Part shown: one piece after another, positions 1 through 8,145 of the stretch
Layout: each line of letters opens with the position of its first letter
Position numbering within the stretch: position 1 is the stretch's first letter
DNA from: Prolixibacteraceae bacterium
Lineage (GTDB): Bacteria; Bacteroidota; Bacteroidia; Bacteroidales; Prolixibacteraceae
Assembly: GCA_003537645.1 (NCBI GenBank)
Contig: DPRM01000006.1
Location: 9,514 to 34,304, forward strand
DNA length: 24,791 nt
Direction of reading: 5' to 3'
Notes under the pieces: model-generated
Databases searched by the model: none
Seen by the model: the letters and a program-made list of their open reading frames with translations, nothing else
What the model was told of the DNA's origin: nothing
Program-made: the position numbers and the translations under genes

Positions 1-3000
1 GCGCTGACAATGGCACGGGTACTGTAAACCCCGTAATCGTTAAATACTTCTACCCAATCGTTGTCGAGTATGCCCAACTCTTCGGCATCCACTTCGCTCA
101 TCCAGCAAGGGCCGATTCCCCTCGAAAGAGTGTGCATCCGAATGTTGTCGGTATAAGTCGAGTGAATTCCCCATTTCCCGTGGGGAGTGAGTACATTCAG
201 CACTTTCGATTTTCCGGTGGCTTCCGAATTTTTCAGGTCACCCAGAATGCCCGGTTTTGGCGATGGTTTATAGGTTGGCAGATGTTCACCAAACTTGATG
301 TACATTTCGTGGTCGAGATAGAAATGCTGCCTTCCGGTGAGGGTGCGCCACGGAACCGATTTTTCGATGTTGTAGGTAAACCCGGCATAAGCTTTCCCTT
401 CGCCCATTGTACCTGACCAGATTGGGGAGTTGATGTACCTCCGTGGCTGCGATTTCAAATCGTCGAAATTCAGCTTCACGTTTTTATTTCCTTCCGACAA
501 ATCTGTCAGTTTTAAACCGGTTCGTTTTTCAGCATTTTCATACGCCCGGTTGGCAAGTACCCCGTTAGTAAGCGATGAAAGGTGAAGAATAGCGTTGACG
601 GCTTCTTCATCGTCTTTTAGTGAAGGGTACATCTTTCCGTTTACTTCCTGAAGATGATCCTTATCTTCGAACATCATGTCGTAATAATCGGAACAGTTGA
701 AACTGTTCCCATGCGCCCCGATTCCGTTGCGGATGTTGGGACCCAGTGCGATAAACTTGCTGTAAATCTGCGTATAATCGCGTTCCAGAACCACAATATT
801 GTGCATGGTTTTCCCCGGAATCGGTTCGCATTCGCCCATACTCCAGTCTTTCACCGAAGTCTGACTGATTTCACCAACCGAATCGTGTGCAATGGGTAAA
901 TTCACAATGTCTTTCACCGGAAGCGGAATGTGAACTTTGGCAAATTCCGAAGTAACCTTCGCGATATTTTTGAAAATATCCCAGTCTGATTTTGCTTCCC
1001 ATGATGGTTTCACCGCTGCCGATAGCGGATGAATAAACGAGTGCATATCCGTGCTGTTCAGGTCGTTTTTTTCGTACCACGATGCGGTAGGCAACACAAT
1101 ATCGGAATACAAAGCAGAAGTGTCCATCCTGAAATTGATGTCCACCACCAAGTCTAGTTTTCCCTGTGGCGCTTCATTGTGCCATTTGATATCGGTTACC
1201 AGGTTTTTTGAAACATCTTCGGCTATCGAATTGTGGTGCGTTCCCAGATAATGCTTCAGAAAAAACTCATGACCCTTCGCACTCGACATCAGGGCATTTC
1301 CGCGCCAGATGTACCACACACGCGGAAAATTCACTTCGGCGTCGGGGTCAGCCACCGAGTAGGTTAGCTTTTTCGATTTGAGTTGATCTACTACGTAACT
1401 CACAATTCCCTTATCGTCTTTTGCTCCAGCAGCAATGGCATCTTTGGCAATTTCAAGGTTGTTTTTATCGTACTGCGGATAGAATGGCATCCAGCCATTC
1501 CGAACCGCTTTCACAATCATGTCGGCAGTATGCTTTTCAGTCAGTTCGTTTTTCGGTACGGTGTTGTAATCGGAGTGATTTCCATCATAACGCCACTGGT
1601 CGGAGTTCAGATAATGCCAGATCGGTGTTTGCTGCAGGCGTACTGGTCCCTGCCAGTCTTTTCCCGACATGATAGCAGCCCACGAATCGACAGGCGCCAG
1701 TTTTTCCTGACCAACGTAATGGTTCATTCCACCGCCATTTTTTCCGATACAGCCGGTTAAAGCCAGCGCCATTTGTCCGGCACGGTATATTAAATTGCAA
1801 TGGTACCAGTGATTGATTCCGGCGCCAATAATAATCATGCACTTTCCTTTGGTAGCTTCGGCAGTGCGAATCCATTCGGCTGCAAATTGCAGAAGGGTAT
1901 TGCTTCCGATTCCGGTAAACACTTCCTGCCATGCAGGCGTGTAAGCCGCGTATTGATCGTCATAGCTTTCAGGATAATCGCCGGCCAAACCACGGCCAAC
2001 GCCATATTGCGCCATAATTAAATCGTAGGCTGTGGTTACCGGAACTTTGCCGTCAATCGTTTCAATGTATTTTACAGGAACACCTCTCCATCGCGTTTTA
2101 TTCAGACCATATTCAACAAACTCGACCATCGAAACTTCATCTTCCGCTCCCAAAAGTGTAAGCAACGGATAGTAATCAGAATTGTCCTCTCCATCAATCG
2201 GGAGGGTACTCCAGTTTCCATCTTTGCTGTCCCAGCGATGACCAGCACTTCCACGCGGACAGACGAGTCTGCCGGTTTCCTTGTCGATGTTCAGGAATTT
2301 CCAATCGCCATTTTCGGCTGATTTATATTTTTCGATCCGGTTGGCACGAAGCATTTTTCCGGGGGTAAAACCATCGCCTTTCTTTTCCAATTCAATCAGG
2401 AATGGGCTGTCGGTATATTTTGCAACGTAATCAAGAAAATACGGGATCTGCTTTTCGTGGTGTGCTTCCTTCAGTATAACATGCGTTACGGCTAACCAAA
2501 AAGGCCCATCCTGACCGGCATGAACCGGAACCCAGGTGTCGGCATATTTGGCAACCATGTTAAAATCGGGAGAAAAGACCACCGTTTTGGTTCCGTTGTG
2601 TCGCGATTCGGCAAAGAAATGCACATCGGGTGTGCGGGTCATGGCCAGGTTGGCGCCCATTACTGCAACAAATTTGGCATTGTACCAGTCGGCGCTTTCG
2701 GCCACATCGGTTTGTTCGCCCCACATTTCGGGGAACGAAGGCGGAAGGTCGCAATACCAGTCATAAAAGCTTAGGTTTAAACCGCCCATCAGTTGTAAGA
2801 AGCGCGATCCACTGGCATAGCTAAGCATCGACATAGCCGGAATTGGGGAAAACCCAGCCAAACGGTCGGGACCATATTTCTGGACGGTATAAATATTAGC
2901 AGCGGCAATCAGTTCAAGCGCTTCACTCCAATCTACACGGCGTAACCCACCTTTTCCTCGTGCTTTCTGATATTGTCTGCGCTTTTCAGGATTTTCCTGA

Positions 3001-3365
3001 ATGTTTTTCCATGCTGCAACCGGATCACCAATCCTGTTCTTCTCGGCCTGATACAAATCTAGCAAAGCGCCTCGCATAAGCGGATATTTCACCCGGATTG
3101 GACTGTACAAATACCACGAAGCCGATATTCCGCGCTGACACCCGCGGGGTTCATACGGCGGGAGGTTTTTGTCGAAAACGGGGTAGTCGATGGCCTGGGT
3201 TTCCCAAACCACAATGCCATCTTTCACATGAATGTTCCAACTGCAACCGCCGGTACAATTCACCCCGTGCGAACTACGCACCATTTTATCGTACTGCCAG
3301 CGGCTTCGGTAGAAATCTTCCCATTTTCGGGTTTGTGGCGATATTAAATCTTTAATCCAGCTCAT
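1..3365 (-). CDS. narG: Respiratory nitrate reductase alpha subunit NarG (3' end beyond the window)
   Basis: Catalytic subunit of a membrane-bound nitrate reductase: it reduces nitrate to nitrite at a Mo-bis-MGD centre on the cytoplasmic side. The frame is open from ATG at 3365-3363 to position 1 (about 1121 codons; E. coli NarG has about 1247, so roughly 125 residues are missing). Near the N-terminus are H33, C37, C41 and C76 in the NarG-type His-Cys3 pattern (HGVNCTGGCSW, then EPRGCQRG) that binds the FS0 cluster. The Mo-ligand aspartate is D206 in YDWYCDLPP. Other NarG blocks visible are AGFSPIPAMSM, VGAGINHWYH, LPTASWYEKND and HSTYTDN. There is no twin-arginine signal, so the protein is the cytoplasmic Nar type, not periplasmic Nap or Nxr. 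It lies 21 nt after the dihaem cytochrome gene, apparently as the sixth gene of the operon. NarH and NarJ should follow to the left. A nitrite-oxidising role is possible but less likely. Confidence 0.95.
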   Translation of the reverse strand, partial: MSWIKDLISPQTRKWEDFYRSRWQYDKMVRSSHGVNCTGGCSWNIHVKDGIVVWETQAIDYPVFDKNLPPYEPRGCQRGISASWYLYSPIRVKYPLMRGALLDLYQAEKNRIGDPVAAWKNIQENPEKRRQYQKARGKGGLRRVDWSEALELIAAANIYTVQKYGPDRLAGFSPIPAMSMLSYASGSRFLQLMGGLNLSFYDWYCDLPPSFPEMWGEQTDVAESADWYNAKFVAVMGANLAMTRTPDVHFFAESRHNGTKTVVFSPDFNMVAKYADTWVPVHAGQDGPFWLAVTHVILKEAHHEKQIPYFLDYVAKYTDSPFLIELEKKGDGFTPGKMLRANRIEKYKSAENGDWKFLNIDKETGRLVCPRGSAGHRWDSKDGNWSTLPIDGEDNSDYYPLLTLLGAEDEVSMVEFVEYGLNKTRWRGVPVKYIETIDGKVPVTTAYDLIMAQYGVGRGLAGDYPESYDDQYAAYTPAWQEVFTGIGSNTLLQFAAEWIRTAEATKGKCMIIIGAGINHWYHCNLIYRAGQMALALTGCIGKNGGGMNHYVGQEKLAPVDSWAAIMSGKDWQGPVRLQQTPIWHYLNSDQWRYDGNHSDYNTVPKNELTEKHTADMIVKAVRNGWMPFYPQYDKNNLEIAKDAIAAGAKDDKGIVSYVVDQLKSKKLTYSVADPDAEVNFPRVWYIWRGNALMSSAKGHEFFLKHYLGTHHNSIAEDVSKNLVTDIKWHNEAPQGKLDLVVDINFRMDTSALYSDIVLPTASWYEKNDLNSTDMHSFIHPLSAAVKPSWEAKSDWDIFKNIAKVTSEFAKVHIPLPVKDIVNLPIAHDSVGEISQTSVKDWSMGECEPIPGKTMHNIVVLERDYTQIYSKFIALGPNIRNGIGAHGNSFNCSDYYDMMFEDKDHLQEVNGKMYPSLKDDEEAVNAILHLSSLTNGVLANRAYENAEKRTGLKLTDLSEGNKNVKLNFDDLKSQPRRYINSPIWSGTMGEGKAYAGFTYNIEKSVPWRTLTGRQHFYLDHEMYIKFGEHLPTYKPSPKPGILGDLKNSEATGKSKVLNVLTPHGKWGIHSTYTDNIRMHTLSRGIGPCWMSEVDAEELGILDNDWVEVFNDYGVYSTRAIVS

Positions 3366-3386
3366 TTTATCTTGAATATGTGGTGG

Positions 3387-4250
3387 TTATTTCGAATATT
3401 TTTCTTGACGTTTTAATATTGCGTGGTTCACGCTAAGTCGTTTTCGCCTGAACCAGAGACCGGTAATTGTCAGCAGTATCACTAAACCAACTACCATTGC
3501 AGCATAGAAAAACCAGGCTTTTTCTACCACTGGTTGTACCGGGTTTTGCTCGTCGGTATTTTTCAGGAATAATTGGATCTGGGCATTTTCGATTTCGGTA
3601 ACCGGATGATTTTTATAGGTTGCGAGCATCGAAGGAAATGGTGCTGAAGCAATTATCCCTTTTATACCGGCAAATCCCCCCAAACGAGAATAGGCTTTAG
3701 TCAGATCTTTGGCTAGAATTCCGCCCTTTCCTGAATTATTGTAGGTGGCATTGTGGCAGGAAGTGCATGATGCCCCACCATTTTCGAAGCGCCGATCCCC
3801 GTTGAACAACTCTTTTCCGGCCAAAATATCGAGCGGAGAATTCGTTTTTAGCATAGAGTCCACTTTGTGCTGAAGCGCTACCTGTTTGGGATCGATGGCT
3901 GCACCTCCCTCACCGCCATCAATGTGGGCAAGTATCTTGTTTATCTGATCAACGGTAAGAGCATTGTCAGGCATTGGAATGTTGTTGAACTGCTTAAATA
4001 CAGCAACAGCATCTGGATCGCCCGATTTAATTAACTTACCTGAAGACTGTATAAACTGCACCAGCCATTCGTTTGTGCGGCGTTTGGTAATTCCTTTTAA
4101 ATCGGGGCCAACGGTCTTTCCGCCTCCAATGGTATGACAGGCTACGCAAGTTTTGTAAAGTGTTGCTCCATCCTGTGCTGTAACCTGTTGGATAAATAAT
4201 CCAGTCAGCAAAAAGCTCGTGAGAGCAAGGATATTCATTTTTTGTTTCAT
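3387..4250 (-). CDS. Membrane-anchored dihaem cytochrome c, nitrate-reductase associated
   Basis: A 287-residue protein with a signal peptide (about residues 1-25, cleavage near TAQ-DG) and two c-type haem sites: CVACH (C35, C38, H39) and CTSCH (C162, C165, H166). M93 in NIPMPDN is a likely sixth ligand for the first haem. The second domain carries a GGxLAxDLTxxYSRLGG-type stretch followed by a PFPSM segment that could supply Met. A hydrophobic segment (about 247-268) and a basic tail (RRKR) form a C-terminal anchor, so both haem domains face the periplasm. The gene lies directly before narG, a position comparable to the cytochrome NarC encoded ahead of narG in Thermus; that parallel is from memory. 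It probably carries electrons between the NrfD module and the nitrate reductase. M5 is an alternative start. Confidence 0.85.
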   Translation of the reverse strand: MKQKMNILALTSFLLTGLFIQQVTAQDGATLYKTCVACHTIGGGKTVGPDLKGITKRRTNEWLVQFIQSSGKLIKSGDPDAVAVFKQFNNIPMPDNALTVDQINKILAHIDGGEGGAAIDPKQVALQHKVDSMLKTNSPLDILAGKELFNGDRRFENGGASCTSCHNATYNNSGKGGILAKDLTKAYSRLGGFAGIKGIIASAPFPSMLATYKNHPVTEIENAQIQLFLKNTDEQNPVQPVVEKAWFFYAAMVVGLVILLTITGLWFRRKRLSVNHAILKRQEKYSK

Positions 4251-4298
4251 TACTGACGATGCTTTAGTGATTCAAAAATGATCTGTCTATTGATTGTT

Positions 4299-4775
4299 TT
4301 AATCGAGTAATTCAAACTGTGTAGCCCAGGTCTGTCCGGTTTCCTGCGACAAAACGGAGAGTTCGAAGAGCTTTTTGTTTTCTTTCGAAACGATTTCCTT
4401 TCTGCTACAGATATGACCTTTGCCATGCTGGCTATGGTTTACCTGATCTCCCAACCGCGGCAAAAACGGGTACGAAATTGTCAATTGCTGATCTTCGTCA
4501 TCAACCAGTTTCAAGGCTTCATTGAAAAGAATAGTTTCGAACATTTCCGCAAATTCATCCTCCTTCATTGCTTTAAGTTCGGATTCCTTCATGCCGTCAA
4601 TCCACTCGAAAAATATGATGGAGGTTCTTTCCTTTAATGCGTTCCTGATTACTGAAGGGAATGGACTTCTGATATGTTCGTGGTTGGTAAACCAGTATTC
4701 AAAACCAGGTTCGATAAACTTCGAAGAGATAACTGAACGGGTTTGTATTGGATCATTAAGTTCGGATTGACTCAT
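4299..4775 (-). CDS. Conserved-looking operon protein of unknown function (158 aa)
   Basis: I do not recognise this family. The protein has no signal peptide, no transmembrane segment and no haem or Fe-S motif, so it should stay in the cytoplasm. It is acidic in the middle, with a helical-looking stretch near residues 60-100 rich in Glu, Met and Lys. The C-terminal third reads like a small beta-barrel: PFLPRLGDQVNHSQHGKG, then alternating hydrophobics ending in TWATQFELLD. It contains a single Cys. It sits between two exported cytochromes in a tight operon, 18 nt after one and 48 nt before the other, which makes it a candidate assembly or maturation factor or a regulator for the nitrate reductase. 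That role is inference from position only. Confidence 0.7.
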   Translation of the reverse strand: MSQSELNDPIQTRSVISSKFIEPGFEYWFTNHEHIRSPFPSVIRNALKERTSIIFFEWIDGMKESELKAMKEDEFAEMFETILFNEALKLVDDEDQQLTISYPFLPRLGDQVNHSQHGKGHICSRKEIVSKENKKLFELSVLSQETGQTWATQFELLD

Positions 4776-4793
4776 TTTAGTATATTCTTTGCT

Positions 4794-5672
4794 TTATTTA
4801 AAGAAGATTCTGCCTGCTTTTTTTATCCTGAAAAGGTTGTAGATCACATAAACAATTACTGCCCAGACTATTGCAATAATTCCGTTGGCCAGCAGAAGCA
4901 ACCATACCGGACTTTTATCGCGGGCACCCCATAAGGCACGACGGCTAAACTCACCTTCGTGGCTTAGCAGCGGCATTCCCCATTTTTTTACATTCGTTGT
5001 TTCGTTGTCATTATACAGAAAATTGTTTTCGATTTTTACAACCAGGGTGACATTTCCCTCGCTGTCACCCACAATTTTCTCAGGAAAAAAGACCTTCACT
5101 TTTCCATCGGCTCCGGTATAATTCGACATCTCGCCAATACGCATCAGTCCAAACTCACGTTTGACATAGAAATGAACATCAACCTCGCTGAGTGGCAATT
5201 TAGCGGAGTCTGCACTCAGGACAGTTGCTGTGATTGATTTGATTTCTTCGCCGGTAGTAAGCTCCAGCTTCACATTTTTGGGTGGCGGAATGGCCGAAGG
5301 ATCAGCCAGCACACGAAGGTAATTGATGACGGACCAGATTTCATCTTCTTTTAACATGGCGCCAAAAGGTGGCATTTTATCCCTTCCGGTACTTATTTTA
5401 TAGAAAACCACTCCATCGGTCTGTTTCTGAAATTTTTCATCAATCAGGCTCGTACTTTGTATAAGACCTTTCCCATCAGCTTTTTCGCCATGACAAGCCA
5501 CACAAGTTCGTTTAAAAATATTCCGGCCAAGCGCCAGATTCTTCGGAAGTATTTCGAGTGGGTTCTTTTTAGCTGCCTGATCAGCAGAAACCTCCCATGT
5601 AGTGGTTTGCGAATATGCACCTAAAGAAAATGCAAAGATCAGGATTGCAACGATTGTATTTAGCTTTGCCAT
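4794..5672 (-). CDS. Monohaem cytochrome c with extra beta domain and C-terminal membrane anchor
   Basis: A 292-residue exported protein. It has a signal peptide (about residues 1-21, cleavage near AYS-Q), then a class I cytochrome c domain with CVACH (C57, C60, H61) and a probable axial Met at M100 in DKMPPFG. Residues of about 130-230 form a beta-rich segment resembling an extracellular immunoglobulin-like or transthyretin-like fold (SEVDVHFYVKREFG, then YTGADGKVKVFFP). A single transmembrane helix at about 257-280 and a basic tail anchor it. Its start lies 1 nt from the end of the NrfD-like gene, so the two are co-transcribed and probably translationally coupled. The arrangement ferredoxin, NrfD, monohaem cytochrome recalls ActB-ActC-ActE of Alternative Complex III, which suggests it accepts electrons from quinol oxidation. 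Confidence 0.85.
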   Translation of the reverse strand: MAKLNTIVAILIFAFSLGAYSQTTTWEVSADQAAKKNPLEILPKNLALGRNIFKRTCVACHGEKADGKGLIQSTSLIDEKFQKQTDGVVFYKISTGRDKMPPFGAMLKEDEIWSVINYLRVLADPSAIPPPKNVKLELTTGEEIKSITATVLSADSAKLPLSEVDVHFYVKREFGLMRIGEMSNYTGADGKVKVFFPEKIVGDSEGNVTLVVKIENNFLYNDNETTNVKKWGMPLLSHEGEFSRRALWGARDKSPVWLLLLANGIIAIVWAVIVYVIYNLFRIKKAGRIFFK

Positions 5673-5673
5673 C

Positions 5674-7029
5674 TTAGGAGTTGTTAATTATTTCGTTTGG
5701 AAAGCCTTTTTCGTGGGCCGTTTCGTAAACCGGAATGATTGGGAAGAGCTTGATAAATAATGAAATAATCAGCATGATTCCGGCAAAACTGCCTACAGTA
5801 ATCATTATTTCGGAGAAGGTCGGGTTGTAATGGTGATAACTTTCAGGATAATTCTGTACCGGAAGAAATGGGTGCAGCAAAGTTGGTGTCACAATCAGGA
5901 AACGCTTGAGAAATGCACCGATAACAACGACCACCGAAATGATCATGAGTGGCTTTGGTTTTCGGAAGGGTTTAATGATCAGGAGAAGGATGGGTAGTAT
6001 CATTCCGAGAATCTGTACCGACCAAAAAAGCACTGAATACTCACCAACCAACAAGCCCAGAATGTGCGCACTTTCACCCGATTTCATTTTATAGGCCGGA
6101 ACCATAAATTCGTTCAGATTAAAATACAGGTAAACCAGCGAAGTGAGTACGAGAAGTTTACCCATCAGGTCAAAATGCTCGTCGGTAATGTAAGCTTTGA
6201 AATTATAATTGGTCATGATCACATACATGGTTACAATCACTGTAGCTGCCCCAACCATAAATGCACCGGCGACAAAATAGGGTCCGAAAATGGTACTATC
6301 CCATCCTGGCCGGAGTGTGGAAGCGAAAAGCCATGAAGTTACCGTGTGAATGGAAAGCGCCACCGGTATAATGATAACCATTAGTGCAGTAAGCGAAAGG
6401 TTCATGATACGGAACTGTTCTTCAGTTCCCTGCCAGCCCAGAGATAATATTTTGTACATCTTTTGCTGCCATTTGGGTTTGTGTCCCATCGTTTTCCGGA
6501 GCAATGCAAGATCAGGAATCAATGGAATGTACAGCAACAAAATACTGATTACCAGATATGTATTCACCACTAAAATATCCCAGACGATAGGTGATTGAAG
6601 CCTTCCGTGCACGAAAATGTGCCACAGCCTGTCGGGCCGCCCCATGTCAACCACAATGATGAGCAATGCTGCAATAAGTGCAGCCACTGCGATAATTTCG
6701 GAAATGCGGGTCAACGGAGTGGCCCATTTTACATTACTAAGTTTCAGAATGGCTGTAATGAGCGATCCAACGAGGCTGACGGCGATCAGGAAAACAAAAT
6801 CGGCAATGTACAAACCCCAGGAGGCAATGTCGCGCATGTCAGTTGTTCCCAGTCCTTGCTGCAACTGGCGGACATACATGAACCCCGCCATTGCGATGAG
6901 CAACAACAAAAATCCGATCCAGATTTTAAATGATGATCCGGTTCGGTTTAAGGGGGAATTCAGGTCAGAAACAAGATACTGAAACTGTTCTTTTTTAATT
7001 TCTATTTCTTTTCTGTACAAGTCGGTCAT
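5674..7029 (-). CDS. NrfD/PsrC/ActC-family quinol-interacting membrane subunit
   Basis: A 451-residue polytopic membrane protein with about ten hydrophobic helices (roughly 35-53, 70-95, 106-127, 145-168, 207-232, 245-268, 285-305, 325-355, 361-380 and 405-432). The segment DMGRPDRLWHI after the third helix is typical of the NrfD/PsrC/ActC superfamily, as are the length and the ten-helix count; short NrfD proteins have eight. Members oxidise or reduce menaquinone and exchange electrons with a periplasmic ferredoxin partner, encoded here immediately upstream with 12 nt between the genes. In this operon the protein probably takes electrons from menaquinol. Whether it also translocates protons cannot be read from the sequence. 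Assignment to ActC in particular is an inference from length and neighbours. Confidence 0.9.
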   Translation of the reverse strand: MTDLYRKEIEIKKEQFQYLVSDLNSPLNRTGSSFKIWIGFLLLLIAMAGFMYVRQLQQGLGTTDMRDIASWGLYIADFVFLIAVSLVGSLITAILKLSNVKWATPLTRISEIIAVAALIAALLIIVVDMGRPDRLWHIFVHGRLQSPIVWDILVVNTYLVISILLLYIPLIPDLALLRKTMGHKPKWQQKMYKILSLGWQGTEEQFRIMNLSLTALMVIIIPVALSIHTVTSWLFASTLRPGWDSTIFGPYFVAGAFMVGAATVIVTMYVIMTNYNFKAYITDEHFDLMGKLLVLTSLVYLYFNLNEFMVPAYKMKSGESAHILGLLVGEYSVLFWSVQILGMILPILLLIIKPFRKPKPLMIISVVVVIGAFLKRFLIVTPTLLHPFLPVQNYPESYHHYNPTFSEIMITVGSFAGIMLIISLFIKLFPIIPVYETAHEKGFPNEIINNS

Positions 7030-7041
7030 GTTGTGGAAAAA

Positions 7042-7971
7042 TTAGCTGTGAGTATCTTCGATTTCAGGTATCAAAGTCCTGTCTTTGGGTGGCAGGTAAT
7101 AAACCGATGGCGCGGTTCCGAGATCTTCCATTAAACGGTAGGCCGAATTTTGTGCCAATAATTCGCTCAACGAAACTGTTTCGCCAGATGTTCCGTTGGT
7201 TACGGCATCTTCATACTCATTTCCGAAGTAGTACACCCCGTTCGGACACGCTGAAACGCAATAAGGCAGTTTTCCATCGCGCAGGCAGTCGGCGCTGAAA
7301 GTACATTTGGTAACCGTGCCTTTTTTTTGCGGAACGTTCTTCTCGATGTCGTAGGCTACATCTTTATATTTTTCGGCATCTTTGGGTTCGAACCAATTGA
7401 ACGACCTGGCCGAATAGGGGCAGGCTGCAATGCAGAAGCGGCAGCCTATGCAGCGTTCGTTATCAATCAGAACAATTCCGTCGCTCCTCTTAAATGTCGC
7501 GTCAACCGGACAAACTTTTACGCAGGGAGGATTGTCGCAATGCTGGCAGTGTTTGGGCATATAATAAGGAGCCGTATGTTCACTGTCTTTCATTAACAAC
7601 ACGTTCAGATGATGCTGGTCTGGCCGCAGTTGGTGAACAGCCTGACATTTATCCATGCACTTCCGGGCATTTTTGCATTTTGCAAGATCAACAATCAAAA
7701 CGAATTTTTTACCGGGCAAACCTTTGCGACTTTCACTGTTGTGGTTTGGGGCAAGATTTTTATTTAAGTTGGAGATATAGGCCGAATCAACTTCAACCAA
7801 TTCATTTTTGCTGTTTAAAAGGGTAATTTTTTTTCCTGATTCCTGGTCTTTGGTCGGGTTGGTACAGCTTTCGGATAATCCGGCAGAAACAGCCAAAGTA
7901 CCCAAGCCAAGGGAACCAAATTTTTGCAGGAATCTTCGTCGGGATTTGGGGGAATAATCCTGATCTTCCAT
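7042..7971 (-). CDS. Tat-exported NrfC/ActB-like multi-cluster ferredoxin
   Basis: A 309-residue electron-transfer protein, first gene of the operon. The N-terminus has a twin-arginine signal (SRRRFLQK at 10-17, then a hydrophobic stretch to about residue 32), so the folded protein is exported to the periplasm. C36 follows the signal but does not fit a lipobox well. Four Cys motifs are visible: C99-C105-C109; C142-C145-C150-C154; C174-C177-C180-C184; and C223-C229-C238-C242. The middle two are canonical [4Fe-4S] motifs. In the first, the second Cys is replaced by Ala (A102). In the fourth, the expected second Cys is Ser (S226), with C229 three residues on. One of the outer clusters may therefore be [3Fe-4S] or remodelled. 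It pairs with the NrfD-like subunit encoded next. The ATG at 7971 precedes the Tat motif at the usual distance. Confidence 0.9.
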   Translation of the reverse strand: MEDQDYSPKSRRRFLQKFGSLGLGTLAVSAGLSESCTNPTKDQESGKKITLLNSKNELVEVDSAYISNLNKNLAPNHNSESRKGLPGKKFVLIVDLAKCKNARKCMDKCQAVHQLRPDQHHLNVLLMKDSEHTAPYYMPKHCQHCDNPPCVKVCPVDATFKRSDGIVLIDNERCIGCRFCIAACPYSARSFNWFEPKDAEKYKDVAYDIEKNVPQKKGTVTKCTFSADCLRDGKLPYCVSACPNGVYYFGNEYEDAVTNGTSGETVSLSELLAQNSAYRLMEDLGTAPSVYYLPPKDRTLIPEIEDTHS

Positions 7972-7999
7972 AGGTATTAAGATTTAGTTAAGTAGTATA

Positions 8000-8007
8000 T
8001 AAAGTTA
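8000..8007 (-). promoter_or_regulatory. Candidate -7 element for the nitrate operon
   Basis: On the minus strand this reads TAACTTTA, seven of eight matches to the Bacteroidota TAnnTTTG box. It lies between the Crp/Fnr-type dyad and the first start codon, leaving a leader of about 25 nt. No clear -33 element is seen, which would suit an activator-dependent promoter. This is a prediction only. Confidence 0.3.
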
Positions 8008-8035
8008 CTAATTTAATACGTAAAAAATGGTTAGT

Positions 8036-8053
8036 TTGTAACCTATGTTACAA
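8036..8053 (-). promoter_or_regulatory. Crp/Fnr-family operator dyad upstream of the nitrate operon
   Basis: A perfect inverted repeat, TTGTAAC-CTAT-GTTACAA, with the TGTAA-N6-TTACA form typical of Crp/Fnr-superfamily sites. It is centred about 74 nt upstream of the first start codon of the operon and about 48 nt upstream of the start point implied by the candidate -7 box. Family members with such sites (Fnr, Dnr, NarR, HcpR) respond to oxygen, NO or nitrite, which would suit a nitrate-reductase operon. Which one acts here is unknown. Confidence 0.65.
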
Positions 8054-8145
8054 TCATGCTCAATTTTGTTTTTTGGAGTCTATTTGATTCTGACAAGCAG
8101 ATAAATTTAACTTGCGTATTATTTTAATAAAGAGCCCTCTTTCCT

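Noticed and set aside
1383..1932. Overlapping open frames of 80-125 codons on both strands within the narG region
   Set aside because: They lie inside the continuous NarG frame, whose conserved blocks run through the whole stretch. Their translations show no family features.
1..3365. Periplasmic nitrite oxidoreductase (NxrA) or Nap identity for the molybdoenzyme
   Set aside because: There is no Tat signal at the N-terminus, and the close run of NarG blocks with an Asp Mo ligand fits cytoplasmic NarG. Nap uses a Cys ligand.
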